Of a stretch of 64,000 bases of DNA, positions 10,807 to 20,277 are shown piece by piece. The number at the start of each line of letters is the position of its first letter. The stretch's first letter is position 1. The stretch lies in NCBI GenBank assembly GCA_022414725.1, contig CM039462.1, positions 6,876,021 to 6,940,020 on the forward strand, given 5' to 3'. Below the pieces are notes generated by a model. It saw only the letters and a list, made by a program, of their open reading frames with translations, did not search any database and had not been told where the DNA came from. The position numbers and the translations under genes were made by a program. The stretch is from Microglena sp. YARC. Lineage: Eukaryota > Chlorophyta > Chlorophyceae > Chlamydomonadales > Chlamydomonadaceae.

Positions 10807-11063
10807 GTTCGATGAACATGTGTGTACAGGATGGTATAAATAAACAATGAGTTGGGATAAACCCTATAAACCCTTGGTTGCACTTGCCTTGCGGTAAGCT
10901 GTAAGCGGCAATTGCCTGGCGGTATCTGCAAGCGGTATGTCATGGGGACACGTAAGGAGTGGAAACGATGATCGCGTGTGCGACTGCATGTTCGATGTTA
11001 ATGCATGCAAGCGCACAGGATGGTATAAACCATGGGTTGCACTTGCATGTCGGTATCTTCAAG
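10807..11063 (-). promoter_or_regulatory. Upstream module of paralogue 4, partly duplicated
   Basis: The plus strand has TATAAATAAA at 10835-10844 and AAACCCTATAAACCC from about 10860. From 10938 the module starts again: TGTCATGGGGACACGTAAGG, the F-box start region and GGATGGTATAAACC reappear. Paralogue 4 thus has a second, partial copy of its own 5' end directly upstream. The duplicated start codon leads into no repeats. Confidence 0.5.
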
Positions 11064-11064
11064 C

Positions 11065-11193
11065 GGTTCCTGCCTCCCGGCGAATTTTAGTTAGAGCCGT
11101 ACTCGCCAACTAGAGATTTAGCTCTCCGAGGAATTGAGATTCCGACCAGACAAGGCTCCGAAATCAGTCAAAATCCCTCCGGGAGGCAGTAAC
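11065..11193. repeat. MITE-like element copy 3
   Basis: The arms GGTTCCTGCCTCCCGGCGA and TCCCTCCGGGAGGCAGTAAC are inverted. The interior GTTAGAGCCGTACTCGCCAA is the uninterrupted form of the site invaded by element A in copy 2. Confidence 0.7.
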
Positions 11194-11414
11194 AAATGCA
11201 AAACATTCAAGGACTGTAAAGACACAGAAGTTACATCTTCAAAGTAGCCTGAAAAGTCAACGTGCTGGCTCACATCGTGCGCATCAATAATCATTTTCAA
11301 AGCGTTCATGCCTCATAATCAAATATTTATGCTACATCTGGAATATATATTTTCGCTTGAGCAAACAGAATACACATTTCTGTAAAGTTTGAGGAGAGTG
11401 GATAAATACTTGCT
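11194..11414. other. Spacer between paralogues 4 and 5
   Basis: Common ankyrin spacer (ACATTCAAGGACTGTAAAG, then GTGCTGGCTCACATCGTGCG), ending in the AGTTTGAGGAGAGTGGATAA motif that precedes the gene ends. No gene. Confidence 0.6.
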
Positions 11415-12047
11415 CTACGGTGGCAAGACCCAGCTATCGCTAGCGTTCTCCCGGGCCCTGTACTTGAGTCCAGCCACTGCTGGATCCATCAGCAGCTTGC
11501 AGACATCTGCGTGACCGGCATTCGAAGCCGCCCCCAAGGCCCTGCTGTAGCTAGAGTTCGCCCTGGCCCTGTACTTGAGTCCAGCCACTGCTGGATCCAT
11601 AAGCAGCTTGCAGACATCTGAGTGACCTGCCTTGGCAGCCAACCACAAGGCCCGGCTGTAGCTAGAGTTCGCCCTGGCCCTGTACTCAAGTCCAGCCACC
11701 TCTGGATCCATGAGCAGCTTGCAGACATCTGCGTGACCTTCCTTGGCAGCCACATGGAGAAGCTTGTTTTCATTTTGGTTCGCCCTCAATTGTACGCCCT
11801 TAACCTGTACAAGAGGATTGGACACCAAGCATACTTCTAGAAGGTCGGCGCGCCCCCCTTTCGCCATCATCTCTCCAACTCGCTGTGGTGGTTGGATCAG
11901 TCCGGTAAGGGGCAATCCTGAAAATCTGTTGCGCATAGTTTTGCACACTAATACAATCTTTGGGTTGGAAGAGAATAGGGCAATACGATCAATAATGTCA
12001 TGGGGACACGTAAGGAGTGGAAACGATGATCGCGTATGCGACTGCAT
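11415..12047 (-). CDS. F-box/ankyrin-repeat protein, paralogue 5 (compact, intact)
   Basis: This is the only paralogue open from the family start codon to the family stop: 210 codons from the ATG at 12047 (MQSHTRSSFPLL) to the stop after DSWVLPP. Residues about 13-50 form an F-box-like helix set (CPHDIIDRIALFSSNPKI, LVCKTMRNRFSG). A linker with MMAKGGRADLL follows. Then come a capping half-repeat (LRANQNENKLLHVAAKE) and three ankyrin units built on GHADVCKLLMDP, the third running into the C-terminal cap. The C6 tract at 11853-11858 keeps F-box and repeats in frame. F-box proteins usually bind Skp1 and bring targets to a cullin ligase; which target the three repeats would bind is unknown. It is either a functional minimal member or the product of a large repeat contraction. 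Confidence 0.75.
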   Translation of the reverse strand: MQSHTRSSFPLLTCPHDIIDRIALFSSNPKIVLVCKTMRNRFSGLPLTGLIQPPQRVGEMMAKGGRADLLEVCLVSNPLVQVKGVQLRANQNENKLLHVAAKEGHADVCKLLMDPEVAGLEYRARANSSYSRALWLAAKAGHSDVCKLLMDPAVAGLKYRARANSSYSRALGAASNAGHADVCKLLMDPAVAGLKYRARENASDSWVLPP

Positions 12048-12240
12048 GTTCGATGTAAATGTGTGTACAAGCGCACAGGATGGTATAAATAAACAATGAG
12101 TTGGGATAAACCCTATAAACCCTATAAACCCTTGGTTGCACTTGCCTGGCGGTATCTGCAAGCGGCACTTGCCTGGAATAAAAGCGACAAGCGGCAAGCT
12201 GTAAGAGGCACTTGTCTGGCGGTATCTGCAAGCGGTACAG
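12048..12240 (-). promoter_or_regulatory. Upstream module of paralogue 5
   Basis: The plus strand has TATAAATAAA at 12084-12093, about 37-46 bp upstream of the minus-strand ATG, and AAACCCTATAAACCC twice over between about 12107 and 12131. Three copies of a GGCACTTGCCTGGCGGTATC-type unit follow. Spacing suits a TATA box for the ankyrin gene. A telobox is known in plants to bind activators and repressors; its use here is inference. Confidence 0.5.
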
Positions 12241-12404
12241 AATGGGTTTTCCTGCCTACCGGCGATATTTTTGAATTTTCAAAGCAGAAGTTAGAGCCGT
12301 ACGAACGACTCACTCGCCAACCAGAGATTCAGCTCTATGCGGAATTTCGATTCCGACCAGACCAGGCTCCGAAAACAGTCAAAATCCCTCCGGGAGGCAG
12401 GAAC
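12241..12404. repeat. MITE-like element copy 4 (reference full copy)
   Basis: Left arm TTCCTGCCTACCGGCGATAT and right arm AATCCCTCCGGGAGGCAGGA are inverted repeats enclosing about 110 bp. The interior AGAAGTTAGAGCCGTACGAA is the empty version of the element-A insertion site. Confidence 0.7.
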
Positions 12405-12628
12405 AAATGTACTGGTGCAAATTGTCTTTCTTTCTTACACGAAGAAATTCAAGTTTCATCAAGTTTTGTAACCTATCTTGTCAACTCAGGAGATTCAAGG
12501 ACTGTGAAGATACAGAAGTTAGTTACATCTTCACGCAGCGATATTTTCTCTTGAGCAAACTGAACACATTTCTGAAAAGTTTGCTCTACGGTGGCTAGAA
12601 AGAAACGTGTCTGAGTGTAACACAAGAC
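12405..12628. other. Spacer between paralogues 5 and 6
   Basis: Common ankyrin spacer, shortened: the CATCGTGCGCATCAATAATC block is missing and the text jumps from GTTACATCTTC to ACGCAGCGATATTTTC. No gene. Confidence 0.55.
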
Positions 12629-15358
12629 CTAGCTGCTGTCAAGATTCACAAGGACCCTGTACTCGGGGCCAGACACCTCTGTATCCATCAAAAGTAAGCA
12701 GACGTAGGCGTGACCAGCCTTCGCAGCCGCCCCCAAAGCCCTGCTGTAGCTAGAGTTCGCCTGGGCCCTGAACTGAAGTCCAGCCACCTCTGGATCCATC
12801 AGCAGCTTGCAGACATCTGCGTGACCTGCCTTGGCAGCCGCCCACAATGCCATGCTATCGCTAGAGTTAGCAAGGGCCCTGTACTCAAGTCCAGCCACCT
12901 CTGGATCCATGAGCAGCTGGCAGACATCTGCGTGACCAGCCTTGGCAGCCGCCCACAAGGCCATGCTGTCACTAGAGTTAGCAAGGGCCCTGTACTCAAG
13001 TCCAGCCACCTGTGGATCCATGAGCAGCTTGCAGACATCTGCGTGACCTGCCTTGGCAGACGCCCCCAAGGGCCTGCTGTTGATATTGTTCGCCCTGGCC
13101 ATGTGCTGGAGTCCAGCCACTGCTGGATCCATCAGCAGCTTGCAGACATCGGCGTGACCGGCCTTCGCGGCCTCCCACAAGGCCCTGCTGTCGTTAGAGT
13201 TCGCCCTGCCCCTGTACTTAATTCCAGCCACCGCTGGATCCATCAGCAGCTTGCAGACATCGGCGTGACCGGCTTCGCAGCCGCCCACAAGCCCTGCTGC
13301 TGTTGATATGGTTCGCCCGGGCCCTGAACTCAATTCCAGACACTGCTGGATCCATCAGCAGCTTGCAGACATCAGCGTGACCTTCATTCGCAGACACCCA
13401 CAAGGCCCAGCTGACGCTAGAGTTCGCCCTGGCCCTGAACTCAAGTCCAGCCACCTCTGGATCCATCAGCAGCTTGCAGACATCTGCGTGACCTTCCTTG
13501 GCAGCCGCCCACAATGCCCTGCTGTCGCTAGAGTTCGCCCTGGCTCTGAACTCGATTCCAGCCACCGCTGGATCCATCAGCAGCTTGCAGACATCTGCGT
13601 GACCTTCCTTTGCAGCCACACGCAAGGCCCAGCTGTCGCTAGAGTTCGCCTGGGCCCTGAACTCAATTCCAGCCACCGCTGGATCCATCAGCAGCTTGCA
13701 GACATCTGCGTGACCTTTCGTTGCAGCCGCCCACAAGGCCCTGCTGTTGATATGGTTCGCCCGGGCCCTGAACTCAATTCCAGACACCTCTGGATCCATC
13801 AGCAGCACGCAGACATCTGCGTGACCTGCCTTGGCAGCCAGCGCCCTGCTGTCGCTAGAGTTCGCCCGGGCCCTGAACTCAATTCCAGCCACCGCTGGAT
13901 CCATAAGCAGCTTGCAGACATCTGCATGACCTTCCTGTGCAGCCACCCACAATGCCCAGCTGTCGCTAGAGTTCGCCCGGGCCCTGAACTCAATTCCAGC
14001 CACCGCTGGATCCATGAGCAGCTTGCATACATCTGCGTGACCTTCTTTTGCAGCCTCACGCAAGGCCCAGCTGTTGCTAGAGTTTGCCAGGGCTCTGAAC
14101 TCAAGTCCTGCCACCGCTGTATCCATCAGCAGCTTGCAGACATCTGCATGACCTTCCTTGGAAGCCAGAGCCAATGCCCAGCTGTCTCTAGAGTTCGCCA
14201 GGGCCCTGAACTCAAGTCCAGTCACCGATGGATCCATCAGCAGCTTGCAGACATCTGCGTGACCTTCCTGTGCAGACACCCACAAGGCCCTGCTGTCGCT
14301 AGAGTTCGCCCGGGCCCTGAACTCAATTCCAGCCACCTCTGGATCCATCAGTAGCTTGCAGACATCTGCGTGACCTTCCTTGGCAGCCTCCCACAATGCC
14401 ATGCTGTCGCTAGAGTTCGCCAGGGCCCTGAACTCAAGCCCAGCCACCACTGGATCCATTAGCAGATTGCAGAGATCTGCGTGACCGTCCTTCGCAGCCG
14501 CCCATAAGGCCCTGCTGTCGCTAGAGTTCGCCCGGGCCCTGAACTCAATTCCAGCCACCTCTGGATCCATCAGCAGCTTGCAGACATCTGCGTGACCTGC
14601 CTTGGCAGCCTCCCGCAATGCCCAGCTGTCTCTAGAGTTCGCCCTGGCCCTGAACTCAATTCCAGCCACCTCTGGATCCATGAGCAGCTTGCATACATCT
14701 GCGTGACCTGCCTTTGCAGCCTCCCACAATGCCCAGCTGTCGTTAGAGTTCGCCCGGGCCCTGAACTCAAGTCCAGCCACCGCTGGATCCATCAGCAGTT
14801 TGCAGACATCTGCGTGACCGTCATTCGCAGCCGCCCACAATGCCCTGCTGTCTCTAGAGTTCGCCCGGGCCCTGAACTCAATTCCAGCCACCGCTGGATC
14901 CATAAGCAGCTTGCAGACATCTGCATGACCTTCCTGTGCAGCCACCCACAATGCCCAGCTGTCGCTAGAGTTCGCCCGGGCCCTGAACTCAATTCCAGCC
15001 ACCGCTGGATCCATGAGCAGCTTGCATACATCTGCGTGACCGGCCTTGGCAGCCACATAGAGAAGCTTGTTTTCATTTTGGTTCGCCCTCAATTGTAGGG
15101 CCCCCTTAACCTGTACAAGAGGATTGGACACCAAGCATTCTTCTAGAAGGTCGGTGCGCCCCCCTTTCGCCCCCCTTTCGCCATCATCTCTCCAACTCGC
15201 TGTGGTGGTCGGATCAGTACGGTAATGGGCCATCCAGAAAATCTGTTGTGCAGATTTTTACACACTAATACAATCTTTGGGTTGGAAGAGAAAAGGGCAA
15301 TACGATCAAGAATGTCATGGGGAACCGACGTTAGGAATGATCGCGTGGGCGAATGCAT
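12629..15358 (-). pseudogene. F-box/ankyrin-repeat paralogue 6 (22 repeats, longest copy)
   Basis: The ATG at 15358 (MHSPTRSFLTSVPHDILD) opens the F-box-like segment, which ends prematurely because of an 11-bp tandem duplication (CCCCCCTTTCG twice, 15159-15180) at the junction. The ankyrin part is open for 671 codons (15233-13218) with sixteen units, then shifts frame and gives six more to the end near 12629. Unit 11 has lost two codons (SDSRALAAKA). A start at 15233 could give an ankyrin-only protein of about 670 residues. Two of the 22 units carry HINS instead of the usual SSDS, and a third has NINS, a signature also found in copies 4 and 8, which suggests exchange of units between copies. 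Two frame breaks make a full-length product impossible as read. Confidence 0.8.
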
Positions 15359-15498
15359 GTTCGATGAACATGTGTGTACAAACAAGCGCACAGGATGGTA
15401 TAAATAAACAATGAGTTGGGATAAACCCTATAAACCCTTGGTTGCACTTGCCTGGCATGCAAGCGGCACTTGCCTGGCGGTATCTGCAAGCGGTACAG
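15359..15498 (-). promoter_or_regulatory. Upstream module of paralogue 6
   Basis: TATAAATAAA on the plus strand at 15399-15408, about 41-50 bp upstream of the ATG, then AAACCCTATAAACCC at about 15423, then GGCACTTGCCTGGCGGTATC. Same layout as copies 4, 5 and 7. Confidence 0.5.
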
Positions 15499-15666
15499 AA
15501 TGGGTGTTCCTGTCTCCCGGCGATTTTTTTGATTTTTCCAAGCAGAAGTTAGAGACGTACGAACGACTCACTCACTCGCCAACTAGATATTTAGATCTCC
15601 GCGGAATTGCGATTCCGACCAGACAAGGCTCCGAAACCAGTCAAAATCCATCCGGGAGGTAGGAAC
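15499..15666. repeat. MITE-like element copy 5
   Basis: Left arm GTGTTCCTGTCTCCCGGCGA, right arm AATCCATCCGGGAGGTAGGA. The body matches copies 4 and 6 of the element. No coding capacity. Confidence 0.7.
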
Positions 15667-15947
15667 AAATGTACTGGTGCAAATTGACAAGTTTCATCAA
15701 GTTTTGTAACCGATCTTGTCAATACAACAGATATTGTCTTCAGGAGAGAAACATTCAAGGACTGTAAAGATATAGAAGTTACATTTTTAAAGAGTTCCTG
15801 CCTCATAATCAAATAATATTTATGCTACATCTGGAATTATTGGGCACACGCAGGCATATTTTCGCTTGAGCAAACGGAACACATTTCTGAAAAGTTTGAG
15901 GAGAGTAAATAAATACTTGCTCTACGGTGGCAAGAAACGTATCTTGC
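15667..15947. other. Spacer between paralogues 6 and 7
   Basis: Common spacer with the variant TACAACAGATATTGTCTTCA shared only with the copy 7/8 spacer and, loosely, with 34870. No gene. Confidence 0.55.
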
Positions 15948-17574
15948 CTAAAACAAGACCCAGTTGCTTTCAAGTTTCACAATGGCCCTGAACTCGGGGA
16001 CAGCTACTTCTGGATCCATCAGCAGCTTGCAGACATCTGCGTGACCTTCATTGGCAGCGGCCCACAAGGCCCTGCTGTCGACAGAGTTCGACCTGGCCCT
16101 GAACTCAATTCCGGCCACCGCTGGATCACATGAGCAGCTTGCAGACATCTGAATGACCTTCTTTGGCAGCCGACCCCAAGGCCCTGCTGTCGACAGAGTT
16201 TGCCCGGGCCCTGAACTCAAGTCCAGTCACCGCTGGATCCATCAGCAGCTTGCAGACATCTGCGTGACCTGCCTTGGCAGCCGCCCTCAAGACCCTGCTG
16301 TCGACAGAGTTCGCGCTAGCCCTGAACTCAATTCCAGCCACCGCTGGATCCATCAGCAGCTTGCAGACATCTGCGTGACCTGCCTTGGCAGCCGCCCACA
16401 ATGCCCTGCTGTCGAAAGTGTACGCCCTGGCCCTGAACTCAATTCCAGCCACCGCTGGATCCATCAGCAGCTTGCAGAGATCTGCGTGACCTACCTTCGC
16501 AGCCAGCCGCAAGGCCCAGCGGTTGACAGAGTTCGCGCGGGCCCTGAACTCAATTCCAGCCACCTCTGGATCCATCAGCAGCTTGCATACATCTGCGTGA
16601 CCTCCATAGGCAGCCGCCTGCAAGGCCCAGCTGTCTCCATAGTTAGCCCTGGCCCTGTACTCTAGTCCAGCCACCGCTGGATCCATCAGCAGCTTGCTGA
16701 CATCTGCGTGACCTTCACTGGCAGCCGTCCCCAAGGCCCTGCTGGCGCTAGAGTTCGCCAGAGCCCTGAACTCAAGTCCAGCCACCGCTGGATCCATCAG
16801 AAGCTTGCAGACATCGGCGTGACCTGCATTGGCAGCCGCCCACAAGGCCCTGCTTTCGCTATAGTTAGCCCGGGCCCTGAACTCAATTCCAGCCACCGCT
16901 GGATCCATCAGCAGCTTGCAGAGATCTGCGTAACCTGCCTTGGCAGCAGCCCACAAGGCCCAGCTGTCGCTAGAATTCGCCCGGGCCCTGAACTCAATTC
17001 CAGCCACCTCTGGATCCATCAGCAGCTTGCAGACATCTGCGTGACCTCCATAGGCAGCCTCCCACAAGGCCCAGCTGTCTCTAGAGTTCGCCATGGCCCT
17101 GAACTCAATTCCAGCCACCGCTGGATCCATGAGCAGCAAGCATACATCTGAGTGACCTGCCTTGGCAGCCGCCACCAAGGCCCTGCTGTCGCTAGAGTTC
17201 GCCCGGGCCCTGAACTCAATTCCAGCCACCTCTGGATCCATGAGCAGCTTGCAGACATCTGCGTGACCTTCCTTGGCAGCCACATGGAGAAGCTTGCTTT
17301 CATTTTGGTTCGCCCTCAATTGTAGGGCCCCCTTAACCTGTACAAGAGGATTGGACACCAAGCATACTGCTAGAAGGTCGGCTCGCCCCCCTTTCGCCAT
17401 CATCTCTCCAACTCTCTGTGGTGGTTGGATCAGTCGGGCAAGGGGCAATCCTGAAAATCTGTTGCGCATAGTTTTGCACACTAATACAATCTTTGTGTTG
17501 GAAGAGAATAGGGCAATACGATCAAGAATGTCATGGGGAACCGACGTTAGGAATGATCGCGTGTGCGAATGCAT
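15948..17574 (-). pseudogene. F-box/ankyrin-repeat paralogue 7 (12 repeats, one late frameshift)
   Basis: The ATG at 17574 (MHSHTRSFLTSVPHDILD) gives an unbroken 482-codon frame through the F-box and ten whole ankyrin units to a stop at 16126. The break is a small insertion in the eleventh unit (GGATCACATGAGC where others have GGATCCATGAGC); beyond it the units continue in another frame to ESNWVLF at 15948. The C6 tract (17386-17391) holds F-box and repeats together. Even with the break, a protein of 482 residues with F-box and ten repeats could be made, so this is the best candidate for a long functional member. Target and partners are unknown. Confidence 0.75.
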
Positions 17575-17715
17575 GTTCGATGAACATGTGTGTACAAACA
17601 AGCGCACAGGATGGTATAAATAAACAATGAAGTTGGGATAAACCCTATAAACCCTTGGTTGCATTTGCCTGGCATGCAAGCGGCACTTGCCTGGCGGTAT
17701 CTGCAAGCGGTACAG
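17575..17715 (-). promoter_or_regulatory. Upstream module of paralogue 7
   Basis: TATAAATAAA at 17615-17624 on the plus strand, 41-50 bp upstream of the ATG, and AAACCCTATAAACCC at 17640-17654. One GGCACTTGCCTGGCGGTATC repeat follows. Confidence 0.5.
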
Positions 17716-17878
17716 AATGGGTGTTCCTGTCTCCCGGCGATTTTTTTGAATTTTCCAAGCAGAAGTTAGAGCCGTACGAACGACTCACTCACTCGCCAAC
17801 CAGAGATTTAGCTCGGAATTGCGATTCCGACCAGACAAGGCTCCGAAACCAGTCAAAATCCATCCGGGAGGCAGGAAC
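17716..17878. repeat. MITE-like element copy 6
   Basis: Inverted arms GTGTTCCTGTCTCCCGGCGA and AATCCATCCGGGAGGCAGGA about 120 bp apart, same body as copy 5. Confidence 0.7.
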
Positions 17879-18198
17879 AAATTGACAAGTTTCATCAAGT
17901 TTTGTAACTATCTTGTCAATACAACAGATATTGTCTTCAGGAGAGAAACATTCAAGGACTGTAAAGATATAGAAGTTACATCTTCAAAGTAGCCTGAAAA
18001 GTCAAAGTGCTGGCTCACATCGTGCGAATCAATAATAATTTTTAAAGAGTTCCTGTCTCATAATCTATCTATCTAAGTATTTATCTGGAATAATTGGGCA
18101 CACGCAGCGATATATTTTCGCTTTAGCAAACTGAACACATTGCTGAAAAGTTTGAGGAGAGTGGATAAATACTTGCTCTACGGTGGCAAGAAACGTGT
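17879..18198. other. Spacer between paralogues 7 and 8
   Basis: Common ankyrin spacer with ACATTCAAGGACTGTAAAGA and GTGCTGGCTCACATCGTGCG, ending in AGTTTGAGGAGAGTGGATAA near 18150. No gene. Confidence 0.55.
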
Positions 18199-20017
18199 CT
18201 ACTCGGGGCCAGCCGCCTCTGGATCCATGAGCAGCTTGCAGACATCTGCGTGACCTGCCTTGGCAGCCAGACACAATGCCCTGCTGTCGTTAGAGTTCGC
18301 CCTGGCCCTGAACTCAAGTCCAGCCACCGCTGGATCCATCAGCAGCTTGCAGACATCGGCGTGACCTTCCTTTGCAGCCGCCCACAATGCCCGGCTGTCG
18401 AAAGTGTTCGCCCTGGCCTGAACTCAATTCCAGCCACCTCTGGATCCATGAGCAGCTTGCAAACATCTGCGTGACCTGCCTTGGCAGCCGCCCCCAAGGC
18501 TCTGCTGTTGATATGGTTCGCCCTGGCCCTGTACTTGAGTCCAGCCACTGCTGGATCCATCAGCAGCTTGCAGACATCTGCGTGACCTTCTTTGGCAGCC
18601 GCCCACAAGGCCCAGCTGTCGCTAGCGTTCGCCCGGGCCCTGTACTTGAGTCCAGCCACCTCTGGATCCATGAGCAGCTTGCAGACATCTGCGTGGCCTG
18701 CATTGGCCGCAGCCGCCCCCAAGGCCCTGCTGTTGATATGGCTCGCCCGGGCCCTGTACTTGAGTCCAGCCACTGCTGGATCCATAAGCAGCTTGCAGAC
18801 ATCTGCGTGACCTGCCTTGGCAGCCGCCACCAAGGCCCTGCTGTCGCTAGAGTTCGCCCGGGCCCTGAACTCAATTCCAGCCACTGCTGGATCCATAAGC
18901 ATCATGCAGACATCTGCGTGACCTTCCTGTGCAGCCGCCCCAAAGGCCCTGCTGTCGCTAGAGTTCGCCCGGGCCCTATACTCAAGTCCAGCCACCTCTG
19001 GATCCATCAGCAGCTTGCAGACATCTGCGTGACCTTCCTTTGCAGCCGCCCACAATGCCCTGCTGTCGTTAGAGTTCGCCAGGGCCCTGAACTCAAGTCC
19101 AGCCACCTCTGGATCCATCAGCAGCTTGCAGACATCTGCGTGACCTGCCTTGGCAGCCGCCCACAATGCCCTGCTGTCGAAAGTGTTCGCCCTGGCCCTG
19201 AACTCAATTCCAGCCACCTCTGGATCCATCAGCAGCTTGCAGACATCTGCGTGACCTGCCTTGGTAGCCGCCCACAATGCCCAGCTGTCTCTAGAGTTCG
19301 CCCTGGCCCTGAACTCAATTCCAGCGACCGCTGGATCCATGAGAAGCTTGCAGACATCTGCGTGACCTTCCTTGGCAGCCGCCCACAAGACCCAGCTGTC
19401 GCTAGTGTTCGCCCGGGCCCTATACTCAAGTCCAGCCACCTCTGGATCCATCAGCAGCTTGCAGACATCTGCGTGACCTTCGTTTGCAGCCGCCCACAAT
19501 GCCCAGCTGTCGCTAGAGTTCGCCTGGGCCCTGAACTCAAGTCCAGTCACCTCTGGATCCATCAGCATCTTGCAGACATCTGCGTGACCTTCGTTTGCAG
19601 CCGCCCACAATGCCCAGCTGTCGCTAGAGTTCGCCTGGGCCCTGAACTCAAGTCCAGTCACCTCTGGATCCATCAGCAGCTTGCAGACATCTGCGTGACC
19701 TTCCTTGGCAGCCACATAGAGAAGCTTGTTTTCATTTTGGTTCGCCCTCAATTGTAGGGCCCCATTAAGCTGTACAATAGGATTGGACACCAAGCATACT
19801 GCTAGAAGGTCGGCGCGCCCCCTTTCGCCATCATCTCTCCAACTCGCTGCGGTGGTTGGATCAATCCGGTAAGGGGCCATCCCGAAAATCTGTTGTGCAG
19901 AGTTTTACAAACTAATACAATCTTTGGGTTGGAAGAGAATAGGGCAATACGATCAAGAATGTCATAGGGACACGTTAGGAGTGGAAACGATGATCGCGTG
20001 TGCGACTGCATGTTCAT
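18199..20017 (-). pseudogene. F-box/ankyrin-repeat paralogue 8 (14 repeats, F-box and repeats out of frame)
   Basis: The F-box-like segment starts at 20017 or 20011 (MNMQSHTRSSFPLLTCPYD) and stops near 19802 because the junction tract is C5 (19818-19822) rather than C6. The ankyrin part is open from 19880 to 18339 (513 codons, eleven clean units), then a frameshift in unit 12 and two more units to EAAGPE at 18199, where a deletion removed the usual C-terminal cap. The first two units are identical over 25 residues, a sign of recent duplication. The upstream module lacks the GGATGGTAT part, so the TATA-like box is reduced to AAATAAATAC. Confidence 0.8.
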
Positions 20018-20205
20018 AAGATGTGTGTACAATGCATGCAAGCGCACAGCAAATAAATACTGAGTTGGGATAACCCCTATAAACCCTTGGTTGCACTTGC
20101 CTGGCGGTATCTGCAAGCGGTACAGAATGTGTGTTCCTGCCTCACTGCGGATTTTTTGAATGTTCTACAGCGCCATCATCATTTAATGGTATTCGTTTGA
20201 TGTTA
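20018..20205. other. Upstream module of paralogue 8 and truncated MITE copy 7
   Basis: AACCCCTATAAACCC lies at about 20073 and GGCGGTATCTGCAAGCGG at 20103. The MITE left arm TGTGTTCCTGCCTCACTGCG starts at 20129. The MITE stops at the TA where element B begins and does not resume after it, so the right half has been lost. Confidence 0.5.
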
Positions 20206-20277
20206 CACTCAGACCGGTCAATAATGTTACAGTATATTGAATCAATTACAATTCTCTATGTACAACTTGATAGGTAC

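Noticed and set aside
12096..12554. Plus-strand frame of 152 codons starting MSWDKPYKPYKP over the upstream module and MITE
   Set aside because: It runs through a promoter module, short repeats and a MITE, and differs in length in each paralogue. It looks like chance openness of repeat DNA.
18372..19757. Plus-strand frame of 461 codons antisense to ankyrin paralogue 8, and similar ones at 13308-14354 and 9602-10186
   Set aside because: They repeat a 37-codon unit only because the minus-strand 111-bp ankyrin unit happens to lack stops in that frame. The translation (PAVARVRPGPELNSSHRW type) has no known fold, while the minus frame is ankyrin.
1188..20017. CRISPR-like array
   Set aside because: The 111-bp units are contiguous coding repeats without unique spacers, the 32-bp units at 60309 are also directly joined, and the sequence is eukaryotic.
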